Shown here: one piece after another, positions 34,094-42,081 of the stretch
Layout: every line of letters starts with the position of its first letter
Numbering within the stretch: the stretch's first letter is position 1
NCBI RefSeq assembly: GCF_022163125.1
Contig: NZ_CP091881.1
Location: 7,738,501 to 7,802,500, forward strand
Length of the DNA: 64,000 nucleotides
Direction: 5' to 3'
Source of the DNA: Paenibacillus sp. HWE-109
Lineage (GTDB): Bacteria > Bacillota > Bacilli > Paenibacillales > NBRC-103111
The notes under the pieces: model-generated
Told to the model about the DNA's origin: nothing
The model's database searches: none
What the model saw: the letters and a program-made list of their open reading frames with translations, nothing else
Position numbers and translations under genes: made by a program

Positions 34094-34333
34094 TTAGGAT
34101 TTTAGGAAGATGATGATAGCACCTATCAATAAGATCGAAAAACTGAGCAAATTGGCTTTCTTATCGAAGCTTCTTACCAGGAAAACAGTGGATAGCAATA
34201 ACATATAAATTGAAATGTTAAAGTCGCTTGAACTAGTAAGAGCTATAATCCCATAAATGATAACGCCTAATGTTAAAGGAATTTCAAAATAAAGGCTTGC
34301 ACGCGTGCGATTTTTATAGGGGTTAATAAACAA
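34094..34333 (-). CDS. Small membrane protein, three helices
   Basis: The 79-residue protein has three hydrophobic segments (about residues 15-32, 40-53 and 62-77) and a polar N-terminus MFINPYKNRTR. The start is a TTG preceded by GGGAGGCGG at 9 bases, a strong site that makes the small ORF credible. No family is recognised and no function can be given. Its stop lies only 28 bp from the end of the IS3 copy. Confidence 0.6.
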   Translation of the reverse strand: MFINPYKNRTRASLYFEIPLTLGVIIYGIIALTSSSDFNISIYMLLLSTVFLVRSFDKKANLLSFSILLIGAIIIFLKS

Positions 34334-34401
34334 CAGAAACCGCCTCCCTTCAGTAAGAGCTTATTCGATACATCTAAATTAGGCAAATTATGGGACAAAC
34401 T

Positions 34402-34445
34402 AAAAAGAGCTTCCCCAGGTCCCTAAAGACCAACTGGAAAAGCTC
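34402..34445 (-). terminator. Terminator of the 55-residue protein gene
   Basis: On the minus strand, GAGCTTTTCCAG and CTGGGGAAGCTC enclose an inner GGTC/GACC pair, followed by TTTTT. Confidence 0.82.
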
Positions 34446-34476
34446 ATCTGCGCTAGCTCGCGAAAATAAGATCAAA

Positions 34477-34644
34477 TTACGATTGTTGCTCGGAAGAATC
34501 TTCATCGGCAGTGGAGTTTGTCGCCGTATTTTGCAGCAGAGAGCTTAATTCCTCTACTTGTTGCTTGGATTGGCCGTCTTCCGCATTCGCCTCAGCGGCA
34601 TTAATGGCATGACTCACCACATCATCACTGTTGTTTGTTGGCAT
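34477..34644 (-). CDS. 55-residue acidic protein
   Basis: A small gene with a near-perfect ribosome binding site (GAGGAGGTGA, 6 bases before the ATG) and a terminator 30 bp after its stop. The product, MPTNNSDDVVSHAINAAEAN onwards, is acidic and rich in Asn, Gln and Ser, has no membrane segment, and looks largely helical or disordered. The VVSHAINAAE stretch faintly recalls small stress or spore proteins, but no family is recognised. Confidence 0.72.
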   Translation of the reverse strand: MPTNNSDDVVSHAINAAEANAEDGQSKQQVEELSSLLQNTATNSTADEDSSEQQS

Positions 34645-34840
34645 GTTAGGTCACCTCCTCTAAGTTTCAACTAACTAAGTATGCCTAGAATGGCATGGAA
34701 GTATGCAGAAAATTTGCAAAAGTAATGCAGTGGATTTTCTCTATAGGTAAAGACTATAAAGTAATGTCTATTTAGGTATTTCACAAATAGTGTGCAGAGG
34801 AGCATAATAGAAGATATTGGGAAATGGAGGCGAAGAGACA

Positions 34841-35413
34841 ATGGGGAAATCGTTCGAGGCGTTATTGCCGGAGCATGAACAGTTCATTGGCAAGCAGCAC
34901 ATTTTCTTCGTGGGGTCAGCCCCGTTAGCGGGGGATGGACATGTGAATCTATCGCCCAAGGGCCATGATGTCTTGCGAATTTTATCGACTAACGAAGTGG
35001 CTTATCTGGATTTGACAGGGAGCGGCAATGAGACGAGTGCGCATCTCGAAGAGAATGGGCGCATCACGGTGATGTTCATGGCATTCGAGGGGCCGCCGAT
35101 GATTCTGCGGTTGTACGGGGTCGGTCGTGTTGTGCTGCCCGGTACGCAGGAGTGGGATACTCTCGTCCCAAGGTTCACTCTGCTGCCGGGAGCGCGTCAG
35201 ATTATCGTCGTGGATGTTCATGAAGTTAAGACGTCTTGCGGCTATAGCGTTCCTTTTTACAATTATGAGGGAGAGCGTCACACGTTGCAGAAGTGGGCTG
35301 CCCACCAAGGCGAGCAAGGTTTAAATGACTATTGGCAGCAGAAAAACATGATCAGTATGGATGGACTGCCAACACCGCTCGGACAAAAATTATCCACAGA
35401 GGCTCTGAATTAA
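34841..35413 (+). CDS. Pyridoxamine 5'-phosphate oxidase-like flavin-binding protein
   Basis: The 190-residue split-barrel protein has the pattern HIFFVGSAPLAGDGHVNLSPKGHDVLRIL, AYLDLTGSGNETSAHLEENGRITVMFMAFEGPPMILRLYGVGRVV and HEVKTSCGYSVPFY. This is typical of FMN- or F420-type pyridoxamine oxidase-like proteins, not of the B6 enzyme PdxH itself. The substrate is unknown. The ATG at 34841 has GGAGGCG 11 bases upstream. It converges with the thioesterase gene with a 3-bp gap and no terminator between. Confidence 0.82.
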   Translation: MGKSFEALLPEHEQFIGKQHIFFVGSAPLAGDGHVNLSPKGHDVLRILSTNEVAYLDLTGSGNETSAHLEENGRITVMFMAFEGPPMILRLYGVGRVVLPGTQEWDTLVPRFTLLPGARQIIVVDVHEVKTSCGYSVPFYNYEGERHTLQKWAAHQGEQGLNDYWQQKNMISMDGLPTPLGQKLSTEALN

Positions 35414-35416
35414 ACG

Positions 35417-35809
35417 TTAGCTAAAATGTTTCCGCAAAGCTTCAGGAGCTTCCACGCTTTTGCGTGTTGTGCTGTCCATCGTTACGCTTGTGACAAGGGC
35501 ATCTGCACATAAGTCGCCTTGCTTATTGATAATTTCTTGTTTCAGCACATAGCTGGAACGCCCTATTTGTTCAGGACGGCAGGTGATGGTTAGATAGTCT
35601 CCTTGTTTGCATTCTTTTTTGTAGTTAATGTTAATGTTCACCGTTACGGTTTGAATGCCCATCTCGCCAAAAGTATCATAGAATAGCTCCGCTTGCTCAT
35701 ACCATTCCTCACGGCCCCATTCGAGGTATTCCAAATATTTGGCGTTGTTGACGTGACCATTCACATCGATTTCCGTCGATCGAACGACGATTTCTAGTCG
35801 GGTTTCCAA
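35417..35809 (-). CDS. 4HBT hotdog-fold acyl-CoA thioesterase
   Basis: The 130-residue YbgC/4-hydroxybenzoyl-CoA-type thioesterase has the active-site signature STEIDVNGHVNNAKYLEYLEWGREEW (residues 11-36), where the Asp or Asn replaces the catalytic Asp of the family. The final strand is ADALVTSVTMDSTTRKSVEAPEALRK. The acyl substrate is unknown. The start is TTG with AAAGGAGG 8 bases upstream. Confidence 0.85.
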   Translation of the reverse strand: METRLEIVVRSTEIDVNGHVNNAKYLEYLEWGREEWYEQAELFYDTFGEMGIQTVTVNININYKKECKQGDYLTITCRPEQIGRSSYVLKQEIINKQGDLCADALVTSVTMDSTTRKSVEAPEALRKHFS

Positions 35810-36016
35810 GGGATATCCTCCTTTGATTCGTTAGCGCCTGCTTATGCGGGTGTTTTTGTTCATTATAGCTTGTTGGTGAAGAAGAAAACCAGTTCGCAGC
35901 TCATAGTGTTCCATGTTTTGGGCAAAATAAGACTTATGTGTTTGACGATGTCAGCAGGTTGGTTACCTTATTCTGATGGGTTTGCCAGCATGACGAAGTA
36001 AAAGGAGGCGGTTCAG

Positions 36017-37408
36017 GTGACGCAAGAATATCGGATTGAAAAGGATACGATGGGAGAAATCAGAGTGCCTGTGGATAAGTTGTGGGGGGCACAAACACAG
36101 CGCAGCTTTGAGAATTTCAAAATCGGCACGGAGCGAATGCCGGAGCGATTGATTAGTGCTTTTGCTTTGTTGAAAAAGGCCGCTGCTCAGGTAAATCGCG
36201 AGCTTGGCGGGTTAACGACGGAGAAAGCCGAGGCGATCGCCCAGGCGGCTGACGAAATTGTGCAGGGACGCTGGAACGACGAGTTCCCGCTTGTGGTCTG
36301 GCAGACGGGCAGCGGCACGCAGTCGAACATGAATGTGAACGAGGTGATCGCGCATCGGGCAAGTGAAATTATTGGAGATGGCGCGCAGCACATCCATCCC
36401 AACGATGATGTGAATCGTTCGCAAAGCTCGAACGATACGTTCCCGACCGCGATGCATGTCGCCGGCGTCATCGCGGTAGAGCAAGAACTGCTGCCAGCGC
36501 TGGAGCTTATGCAGGCGACTCTGCACAGCAAGATGGAGGCCTATGCCTCCATCGTCAAAATCGGCCGCACCCACCTGCAGGACGCCACCCCACTGACGCT
36601 GGGGCAGGAGATCAGCGGCTGGTGGGCCATGCTGGAGCAGGCCGCGGGCATGGTGCGCAGCAGCATCGACACGATGCGCGAGCTGGCTATTGGCGGCACC
36701 GCGGTCGGCACAGGGCTGAACGCGCACCCCGAATTCGGCGCGCGTGTGGCCGAAGCCTTGACTCACGAGACGGGCACGCGCTTCGTCTCAGCCGCGAACA
36801 AGTTTCATGCGCTGACCAGCCATGATCAGATCGTTTACGCCCACGGCGCGTTGAAGGCGCTGGCGGCGAACTTAATGAAGATAGCCAACGACGTGCGCTG
36901 GCTATCGAGCGGTCCCCGCTGCGGAATCGGGGAAATCACGATTCCGGAGAACGAGCCCGGCAGCTCGATCATGCCAGGCAAAGTCAACCCCACGCAGAGC
37001 GAAGCGATGACGATGGTCGTGTGCCAGGTGATGGGCAACGATGCGGCCATCGGCTTCGCCGCCAGCCAGGGCAACTTCGAGCTGAATGTGTTCAAGCCCG
37101 TCATTATTCACAACTTCCTGCAGTCGGTGCGGCTGCTTGCGGATAGCATGCGCTCGTTCAACGATCACTGCCTCGCAGGGATGGAACCGAATCGCGCGGT
37201 CATTCAGCGCAATCTGGAACAATCGCTCATGCTGGTAACAGCCCTCAACCCGTATATCGGGTATGAGAAAGCGGCCAGCATTGCGAAGCAAGCCCACAAG
37301 GAAGGGCTGACACTGAAGGAGTCAGCCCTGCGCAGCGGTTATTTGACCGCTGAGCAGTTTGACAGCTATGTCCGTCCAGAGGATATGGTGCATCCTAAGG
37401 CGCCGTAA
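36017..37408 (+). CDS. fumC: Fumarate hydratase class II
   Basis: Reversibly hydrates fumarate to L-malate in the TCA cycle (463 residues, normal length). Motifs are VWQTGSGTQSNMNVNEV (residues 93-109), HPNDDVNRSQSSNDTFPTAMH, IGRTHLQDATPLTLGQEISGW with the catalytic His, and the fumarase/aspartase signature GSSIMPGKVNPTQSE. The start is GTG preceded by AAAAGGAGG. It is a single-gene unit with a terminator 14 bp after the stop. Confidence 0.97.
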   Translation: MTQEYRIEKDTMGEIRVPVDKLWGAQTQRSFENFKIGTERMPERLISAFALLKKAAAQVNRELGGLTTEKAEAIAQAADEIVQGRWNDEFPLVVWQTGSGTQSNMNVNEVIAHRASEIIGDGAQHIHPNDDVNRSQSSNDTFPTAMHVAGVIAVEQELLPALELMQATLHSKMEAYASIVKIGRTHLQDATPLTLGQEISGWWAMLEQAAGMVRSSIDTMRELAIGGTAVGTGLNAHPEFGARVAEALTHETGTRFVSAANKFHALTSHDQIVYAHGALKALAANLMKIANDVRWLSSGPRCGIGEITIPENEPGSSIMPGKVNPTQSEAMTMVVCQVMGNDAAIGFAASQGNFELNVFKPVIIHNFLQSVRLLADSMRSFNDHCLAGMEPNRAVIQRNLEQSLMLVTALNPYIGYEKAASIAKQAHKEGLTLKESALRSGYLTAEQFDSYVRPEDMVHPKAP

Positions 37409-37421
37409 TCTGTCCTACAAC

Positions 37422-37466
37422 GAGGCTGACTCAAGGGTTGCAAACCTGGAGAGCAGCCTCTATTTT
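37422..37466 (+). terminator. Terminator of fumC
   Basis: The arms GAGGCTGACTC and GAGAGCAGCCTC surround a second inner stem (GGGTT/AACCT) and are followed by TATTTT. Confidence 0.75.
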
Positions 37467-37749
37467 GTCTTGATTTTTTGGGGTGGGGAATCTAGCAGGA
37501 ATTTCTCCTGCTAAATTTAGCGTTAATTGCTCTAAACAGCCATCTAACTGGAAAACCTCCAGCTAATTTAGGGAGAAATCGCTATTTAGCGGAAAATCGC
37601 CAGAAATAACGGTATCTTTTCCATGTAAACCGGCTTTTCATGCGAAAATACCTAAATTAACGGTATATTTTCCATGTACCTTAATCAATTGAAAGAAAGA
37701 GGCATCCTGAAAATGAACTCATGTGGGGATAGCCCTATTATCTCCACAG
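37467..37749. repeat. Intergenic degenerate repeats (AGCAGGAATTTCTCCTGCT type)
   Basis: No gene is supported. The stretch is built of short recurring pieces: AATCTAGCAGGAATTTCTCC and AACTGGAAAACCTCCAGCTA, each with internal dyad symmetry, and AACGGTATCTTTTCCATGTA with AACGGTATATTTTCCATGTA, a direct repeat 57 bp apart (37608 and 37660). The first piece is related to 26584-26640. Confidence 0.65.
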
Positions 37750-37816
37750 CCCCCTAATTAAGTTGGAGTCCTCACCCACAAAAATGTAGACTTAATATGT
37801 GAGGAGGATGAGACGT

Positions 37817-38131
37817 ATGGGAAAAATGTCTGAGCAGAAAGAAAAGGCTGCGCAAGAAGTTTTGTCTGGTATGAAGGCAGCCGTTGTTGCCAGAAAGTAT
37901 GGTGTTACTCCCGGAACGGTGAATCAATGGGTAAGGGATTATCGTGAACAGCATGGTGAACAAGACTATCCTTATCCACAGGAGCAAGCTGAAGAACTGA
38001 AACGCCTACTCGAGGTAGAGAAAAGGTACGACAAGGCCGTCAAATTACTGGGCGAAAAAGACCTAGAAATCGAGATCCTACGTGAGCTGCTAAAAAAGCC
38101 AACCCCTGCTTATCCGAAAAATTTAAGATAG
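37817..38131 (+). CDS. IS3-family transposase OrfA, second type
   Basis: The 104-residue protein has an HTH (AAQEVLSGMKAAVVARKYGVTPGTVNQWVRDYREQ) and a C-terminal coiled coil (EKRYDKAVKLLGEKDLEIEILRELLKK). The ATG at 37817 has GAGGAGG about 9 bases upstream. The slippery heptamer A-AAA-AAG (38092-38098) is read in frame as CTA AAA AAG, 33 bp before its stop. Confidence 0.9.
   Translation: MGKMSEQKEKAAQEVLSGMKAAVVARKYGVTPGTVNQWVRDYREQHGEQDYPYPQEQAEELKRLLEVEKRYDKAVKLLGEKDLEIEILRELLKKPTPAYPKNLR
38092..38098 (+). promoter_or_regulatory. Programmed -1 frameshift site of the second IS3 element
   Basis: A-AAA-AAG is in phase with orfA. The -1 frame stays open from here through the orfB reading frame, so a fused OrfAB product is expected. 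Confidence 0.85.
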
Positions 38132-38181
38132 CCGACACATTTATTAAGCAGGGGAATCCAGCAACTCTCGTACTGCGTATC

Positions 38182-39069
38182 ATGGGGTTGGCTGAGTCTA
38201 CTTATTATGACCGCATGAAACGCATGTCACAGTCTCCACAGACGGCTGAACGTGAACGCGGCAGACGCATCCCTGGATATTCCCTTACGGAGTCTGCGGA
38301 AAAAATTAGTGACGAGCAAATCCAGGAATGGCTACTCGAACTCATCTCGGGAGAGGAGCATGTGTACGGCTACAAACTGCTTGCAGAATGTTTATGGAAC
38401 CAGTACAGATTAAGGTTGAATCACAAAAAGAGCTATCGGTTGTGTAAGGCGCTAGACATCCTACAGCCACAGCGTCAGAAGCGCTTCAAGCATCCTCGGA
38501 AACTGCCAGAGAATCGTATCATTACAGGACCTAACCAGCTCTGGCAGATGGACATTAAATACGGTTACGTCGCGGGTCGCGATCGACATTTCTTCGTACT
38601 GAGCATAATTGATGTATTTACCCGGGTCATCGTCGGCTACTACAGAGGAACGTCCTGTGAGGCCAAGCACGCCTGTCAGACGCTTAGGAAAGCAATGGAC
38701 AGTCACTGCACGACGAATAACGAGCCCCCTTTTATAAGGACCGACAATGGGCCACAGTTTGTAAGCCACCTTTTCGGCGATATGTGTGAAGGCTGGGAGG
38801 TTACTCACGAACGTATTCCTCCTCAAACGCCGGATTTAAATGCTTTTATTGAATCCTTTCATAGTAACATGGAACGCGATCTATTCAGCAAAGAAGAGTT
38901 TGCAACCTTCGAGGATGCTTATGATGCTGTCGACCGATACATGGACTTTTACAACAACCGAAGAATGCATACAAGCCTTCGAAGAATGCCGCCGGTTAAA
39001 TTTTCAGCATGGGTAATGAGCTTAGATGACCGCTCAGCCTTCTTCTGGCCGAGGAAGAAAGCGAAATAA
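38182..39069 (+). CDS. IS3-family transposase OrfB, second type
   Basis: The catalytic subunit (295 residues from the first ATG; its frame is open back to the slippery site at 38092) has the DDE triad in LWQMDIKYGYVAGRDRHF (Asp), FIRTDNGPQFVSHLF (Asp) and DLNAFIESFHSNMERDL (Glu). The family tail YMDFYNNRRMHTSLRRMPPVKF follows. It is intact and probably made as an OrfAB fusion. Confidence 0.9.
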   Translation: MGLAESTYYDRMKRMSQSPQTAERERGRRIPGYSLTESAEKISDEQIQEWLLELISGEEHVYGYKLLAECLWNQYRLRLNHKKSYRLCKALDILQPQRQKRFKHPRKLPENRIITGPNQLWQMDIKYGYVAGRDRHFFVLSIIDVFTRVIVGYYRGTSCEAKHACQTLRKAMDSHCTTNNEPPFIRTDNGPQFVSHLFGDMCEGWEVTHERIPPQTPDLNAFIESFHSNMERDLFSKEEFATFEDAYDAVDRYMDFYNNRRMHTSLRRMPPVKFSAWVMSLDDRSAFFWPRKKAK

Positions 39070-39246
39070 AGAGCATGACTGCGTCATGAGTCGGTTCTGA
39101 AGGGAGGACTCCGGAATTAGGGGGTCGCACCGTTATTACGTTCAACGTGCTGCCGCACCGTCCACCATCTGAGCTACTCTCCCATGCAGTTACACTAGCC
39201 GTTCTCCCAATCCTCCCCATAAACTCTACCAACATAACAAATTCAG

Positions 39247-39393
39247 CCCGAGAGGGATCGCAGAACCTCTATTTTGTCTGAATATCCCGAGAGGGATCGC
39301 AGAACCTCTATTTTGTCTGAATATCCCGAAAGGGATCGCAGAACCTCTATTTTGTCTGAATTATTCTGAGAGGGATCGCAGAACCTCTATTTC
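39247..39393. repeat. 39-bp tandem repeat, about 3.7 copies
   Basis: The unit begins CCCGAGAGGGATCGCAGAAC and continues CTCTATTTTGTCTGAATAT. Copies start at 39247, 39286, 39325 and 39365 (the last is shortened). The first two are identical; copy 3 differs by one base at its start and has a changed end. It is a contiguous minisatellite without spacers. Confidence 0.9.
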
Positions 39394-39612
39394 ACCTTCA
39401 TCTGTGCAAAAACAAGTTCCCACGGAACGTCGTTCCGCTATTCCTCTGTAAACCTCATCTGTTTTCGCGCGATAGCGTCTCTACGATCCGTGGAACAGCC
39501 AAATCAGCCGATTTGTCACAAATAGCGTCTTCTCGCTCCTTTAACGCGGAACGCTGCTTCCGCATTAGTCATCTTACTCCGCAGTAGCGCCCCATCTCAC
39601 GGGCCAACGCCC

Positions 39613-39652
39613 AAAAACCTCCAACTCCACACAAGTGGATTTGAAGGTTCCT
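39613..39652 (-). terminator. Terminator of the 137-residue protein gene
   Basis: On the minus strand, AACCTTCAAATCCAC and GTGGAGTTGGAGGTT form an imperfect stem with a TTGT loop, followed by TTTTG, just after the stop at 39664. Confidence 0.7.
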
Positions 39653-39663
39653 AGCCTCGTCCG

Positions 39664-40077
39664 TTACTGAATCGGATCCGGGATCATGTTCTGCTCAAGC
39701 AGCTCACTGTTCGTTTTCATGTGCTTCATCTCGTTGCCCAGCTTCTTGATCTCAGCCATGTCCTGAGCCATGGAGCTGTTGTTGGCCTCTTCCAGCGATT
39801 TGCTGGAAGAGCCGTTGCATAAGCGCTCAAGCTCAATAAGCTTGTCCAGAGCTGTTCGGCGGACTTCGAGAGGAACGAATTCGTTCTCTTGAAAGTCAGC
39901 TTCGTGGAAATGGACGGTCGTATTGCCGTGTTCTGTCGTCAGTGTAGTTAGCGTCAGGGGATATGAAACGGATGTGGGTTCATGTTTAATGTTGATTTGA
40001 TAAACGGATTTCTCCGTATACGCCACACGTTCGAGTCCCATATTGGTTAATTGCTGATGCATGTTGTTTTTATCCAT
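39664..40077 (-). CDS. Hypothetical protein behind ytxH
   Basis: The 137-residue soluble protein begins MDKNNMHQQLTNMGLERVAYTEK. It has a beta-rich N-terminal half (VYQINIKHEPTSVSYPLTLTTLTTEHGNTTVHFHEADF) and a helical C-terminal half. No family is recognised. The ATG at 40077 has AAAGGAG 10 bases upstream. It follows the YtxH gene on the same strand after 67 bp and may share its stress promoter, although a small hairpin lies in between. Confidence 0.68.
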   Translation of the reverse strand: MDKNNMHQQLTNMGLERVAYTEKSVYQINIKHEPTSVSYPLTLTTLTTEHGNTTVHFHEADFQENEFVPLEVRRTALDKLIELERLCNGSSSKSLEEANNSSMAQDMAEIKKLGNEMKHMKTNSELLEQNMIPDPIQ

Positions 40078-40144
40078 ATTGCCTAACACTCCTTTCGGGC
40101 CTGCGGCCAAAAAAATTCGTCCAACCAGCCCGAGCTGGGGCTTT

Positions 40145-40546
40145 TTAATGGCGGTTGTTGTTTGTGGACGTGGCAGACTGCAAGGACTCCGCTACCATGT
40201 CTTTGCTTTCTTTGGCTTTATCGATCACCTCAGAGGCTTGTTTGCCGATCTCGTGTGACTTTTCGCTCACGGTGGAAACGATATCTTTGGCTGTGCCGCT
40301 AGCCGCAGCAGCGATATCTTGAGTAGTCTCGCATACGCTGGAGACGATTTCCTGGGTTTTTTGACCAACTGTCGAAGCTAGTTTGCTTGTTTTATCGTTT
40401 AACGTACGATACGTATTGGAAAGGTCTTCGCGTAATTCTGACCCCGCTTTAGGGGCGAGTAACAGGGAAGCTACAGCACCTACTGCTCCACCGATTACTA
40501 GACCTAACAATAGTCCGCCTTTATTTGTTGCGACTGCTTCACTCAT
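40145..40546 (-). CDS. YtxH-domain general stress protein
   Basis: The 133-residue protein has an N-terminal glycine-rich membrane segment (GGLLLGLVIGGAVGAVASLLLAPKAGSELREDL, residues 10-42), the YtxH/gas-vesicle-like domain. A long amphipathic helix rich in Thr, Ser, Lys and Glu follows (45-120), resembling LEA-type stress proteins. The ATG has GGAGAGATG upstream. A sigma-B-like promoter lies 53 bp before it, which fits the known stress role of YtxH proteins. Confidence 0.85.
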   Translation of the reverse strand: MSEAVATNKGGLLLGLVIGGAVGAVASLLLAPKAGSELREDLSNTYRTLNDKTSKLASTVGQKTQEIVSSVCETTQDIAAAASGTAKDIVSTVSEKSHEIGKQASEVIDKAKESKDMVAESLQSATSTNNNRH

Positions 40547-40598
40547 GAGTCATCTCTCCTTCAAATGGGGTTTTGGTTGTCTTGCCTCTTAGTAGAAA

Positions 40599-40624
40599 GT
40601 AACCGTCTTTCCCCCATTTGAAAC
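40599..40624 (-). promoter_or_regulatory. Sigma-B-like promoter of the YtxH gene
   Basis: On the minus strand GTTTCA (40624-40619), 14 bp, then GGTTAC (40604-40599). The arrangement matches the sigma-B consensus GTTTAA-N12-14-GGGTAT with mismatches in the second box. The same -35 box and spacing recur upstream of glgB, dps, the DUF948 gene, the DUF1003 gene and the DUF1328 gene. Confidence 0.65.
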
Positions 40625-40803
40625 AGGAAAAATTTAATTTAAATTCCCTTTCATTATATAAACACCCAAAAGTTGATCGAATTCTGATTGAATTTTTCGA
40701 ATTCGGGTAGTAGATAGAAGAACTCTAGCGATATTTACATTTAAAGTATGTTAAACTACGGTGAGGGTTTTTGTTAACTTTTACCCGAAAAGGGGTTAGA
40801 GCT

Positions 40804-41943
40804 ATGAGCATTGTGATTGTTGACGATAACGCGACGAATTTACTTATTATTGAAAAAATTCTGCTTAAAGCCGGGTATACCGATCTCATGATGGTGTCTT
40901 CTGCCAAAGAGCTATATCACTTATTAGAAATGAATTCCCCCAGTACCTCAGAGGTATCCGTAGATTTGATTTTGATGGATATGATGATGCCGGAAATTGA
41001 TGGGGTAGAAGCGTGCCGCACGGTACAAGCGGATGAACGGTTTCGAGATATCCCGATTATATTCGTAACAGCGATGGGAGATTCGAATAAATTAGCCGAA
41101 GCTCTGGACGCCGGGGCGCTCGACTATGTGATGAAGCCGATTAACAAGGTAGAGCTGCTGGCTCGCATTCGCTCCACACTCCGTCTCAAGTTCGAGAAGG
41201 ACTGGCATAAGGAACGGGATAAGCGGATTAAATATGAGCTGGATCTGGCCAAACAAGTGCAGCGCAGCGTATTAAGCAGCCCTATCCAGGATGAGCATAT
41301 TAACATCTCAGCGGTTTACAAGCCTTCTTCCGAGCTTGCGGGTGATTTCTATGCGTGGTACCCGATTGGGCCGAACCGGTATGGCATTATTTTGCTGGAT
41401 ATGATGGGTCATGGTATTTCCTCGTCACTGGTTTGTATGTATATCTACTCGGCCTTGAAGGATACGATTACGAACATTTGTGATCCGGAGGGTGTGATTC
41501 GCGAGTTAAACTGCCGGATGAATCAACTTCATAAAGCGGATAATCTGATCAATTATTACTTTACGTCGATTTATTTGGTTTTGGATACGGAGAAGCGCAC
41601 GATTGAATATGTGAATGCCGGTCATCCAACAGGAATCGCTATTCTGGATGGCGAGGTCAAGCTGCTGACGGAAGGCTGTTGTGCCATCGGATTTTTCGAG
41701 GGGATTGAGATTACCAAAGGGGTTATTCCCTATAAGAAAGATGCACGGATTGTTTTGTTCACCGACGGTCTTTCGGAATGGCTTGATGATGAGCAGGAGG
41801 AAGGCATCAACAAAATTCAACGCAGCTTTCAGTCGATGCAAACGCACGATCCTGAGGGCATCATTGAAAGCATTTATCCTTATACCAAAAGCGGTTCTCC
41901 CCAGGACGACATGTGCTTGGTGATGATCACAGCGACCTCATAA
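40804..41943 (+). CDS. rsbY: Response regulator-PP2C phosphatase, RsbY-like
   Basis: The 379-residue protein has a receiver domain (residues 1-125, phosphoacceptor Asp59 in LILMDMMMPEIDG, Lys in YVMKPIN). A SpoIIE/RsbU-type PP2C domain follows (about 150-375). All metal-binding Asp are present: ELAGDFYAW, LLDMMGHGISSSL, FTDGLSEW and SPQDDMCLV. In B. cereus such a protein, RsbY, is phosphorylated by the hybrid kinase RsbK and then dephosphorylates RsbV to free sigma-B. RsbK-like, RsbV and RsbW genes lie 7-11 kb downstream. The assignment is by architecture and context. The ATG at 40804 has AAGGGG 8 bases upstream. Confidence 0.8.
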   Translation: MSIVIVDDNATNLLIIEKILLKAGYTDLMMVSSAKELYHLLEMNSPSTSEVSVDLILMDMMMPEIDGVEACRTVQADERFRDIPIIFVTAMGDSNKLAEALDAGALDYVMKPINKVELLARIRSTLRLKFEKDWHKERDKRIKYELDLAKQVQRSVLSSPIQDEHINISAVYKPSSELAGDFYAWYPIGPNRYGIILLDMMGHGISSSLVCMYIYSALKDTITNICDPEGVIRELNCRMNQLHKADNLINYYFTSIYLVLDTEKRTIEYVNAGHPTGIAILDGEVKLLTEGCCAIGFFEGIEITKGVIPYKKDARIVLFTDGLSEWLDDEQEEGINKIQRSFQSMQTHDPEGIIESIYPYTKSGSPQDDMCLVMITATS

Positions 41944-41970
41944 ATTCTTCGCCTAATTATTTACAATCGA

Positions 41971-42017
41971 TAACGCACTAGTTTATCCCAATCGGGAATA
42001 AAACTTGTGCGTTTTTT
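41971..42017 (+). terminator. Terminator of the RsbY-like gene
   Basis: The arms AACGCACTAGTTTATCCC and GGGAATAAAACTTGTGCGTT enclose AATC and are followed by six T. The sigma-B-like box of glgB begins immediately after the T run. Confidence 0.9.
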
Positions 42018-42043
42018 GTTTCAATAGGCACAAAGAGGTGTAA
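42018..42043 (+). promoter_or_regulatory. Sigma-B-like promoter of the glycogen operon
   Basis: GTTTCA (42018-42023), 14 bp, GTGTAA (42038-42043), 39 bp before the glgB start. It is weaker in the second box than the dps and DUF1328 promoters but has identical first box and spacing. Confidence 0.55.
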
Positions 42044-42081
42044 TAAGGAATATCAATCCAATCAGGATGGGAGGAATAGGG

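Larger units (their letters stand above)
37750..39124 (+). mobile_element. IS3-family element, second type
   Basis: The roughly 1,375-bp element is bounded by inverted repeats beginning CCCCCTAATT at 37750, with GGAGTCCTC inside them (complement at 39110-39124). It carries orfA and orfB with a -1 slippery heptamer. No convincing target duplication is seen next to the ends, so the exact boundaries carry a few bases of doubt. Its proteins are unrelated in detail to the 31294 element. Confidence 0.82.
39125..39663. other. Non-coding region: tandem repeat plus degenerate repeats
   Basis: 539 bases with no supported gene. It holds a 39-bp tandem repeat (39247-39393). Further on are AACGTCGTTCCGCTATT, GCGTCTCTACGATCCGTGGAAC and GCGGAACGCTGCTTCCGC (39410-39565), related to the 8.7-8.97 kb repeats. 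A terminator for the gene at 39664 closes the region. Confidence 0.65.

Noticed and set aside
39247..39393. Possible CRISPR array
   Set aside because: The 39-bp units are contiguous with no unique spacers, and no cas gene is nearby. It is a tandem repeat.
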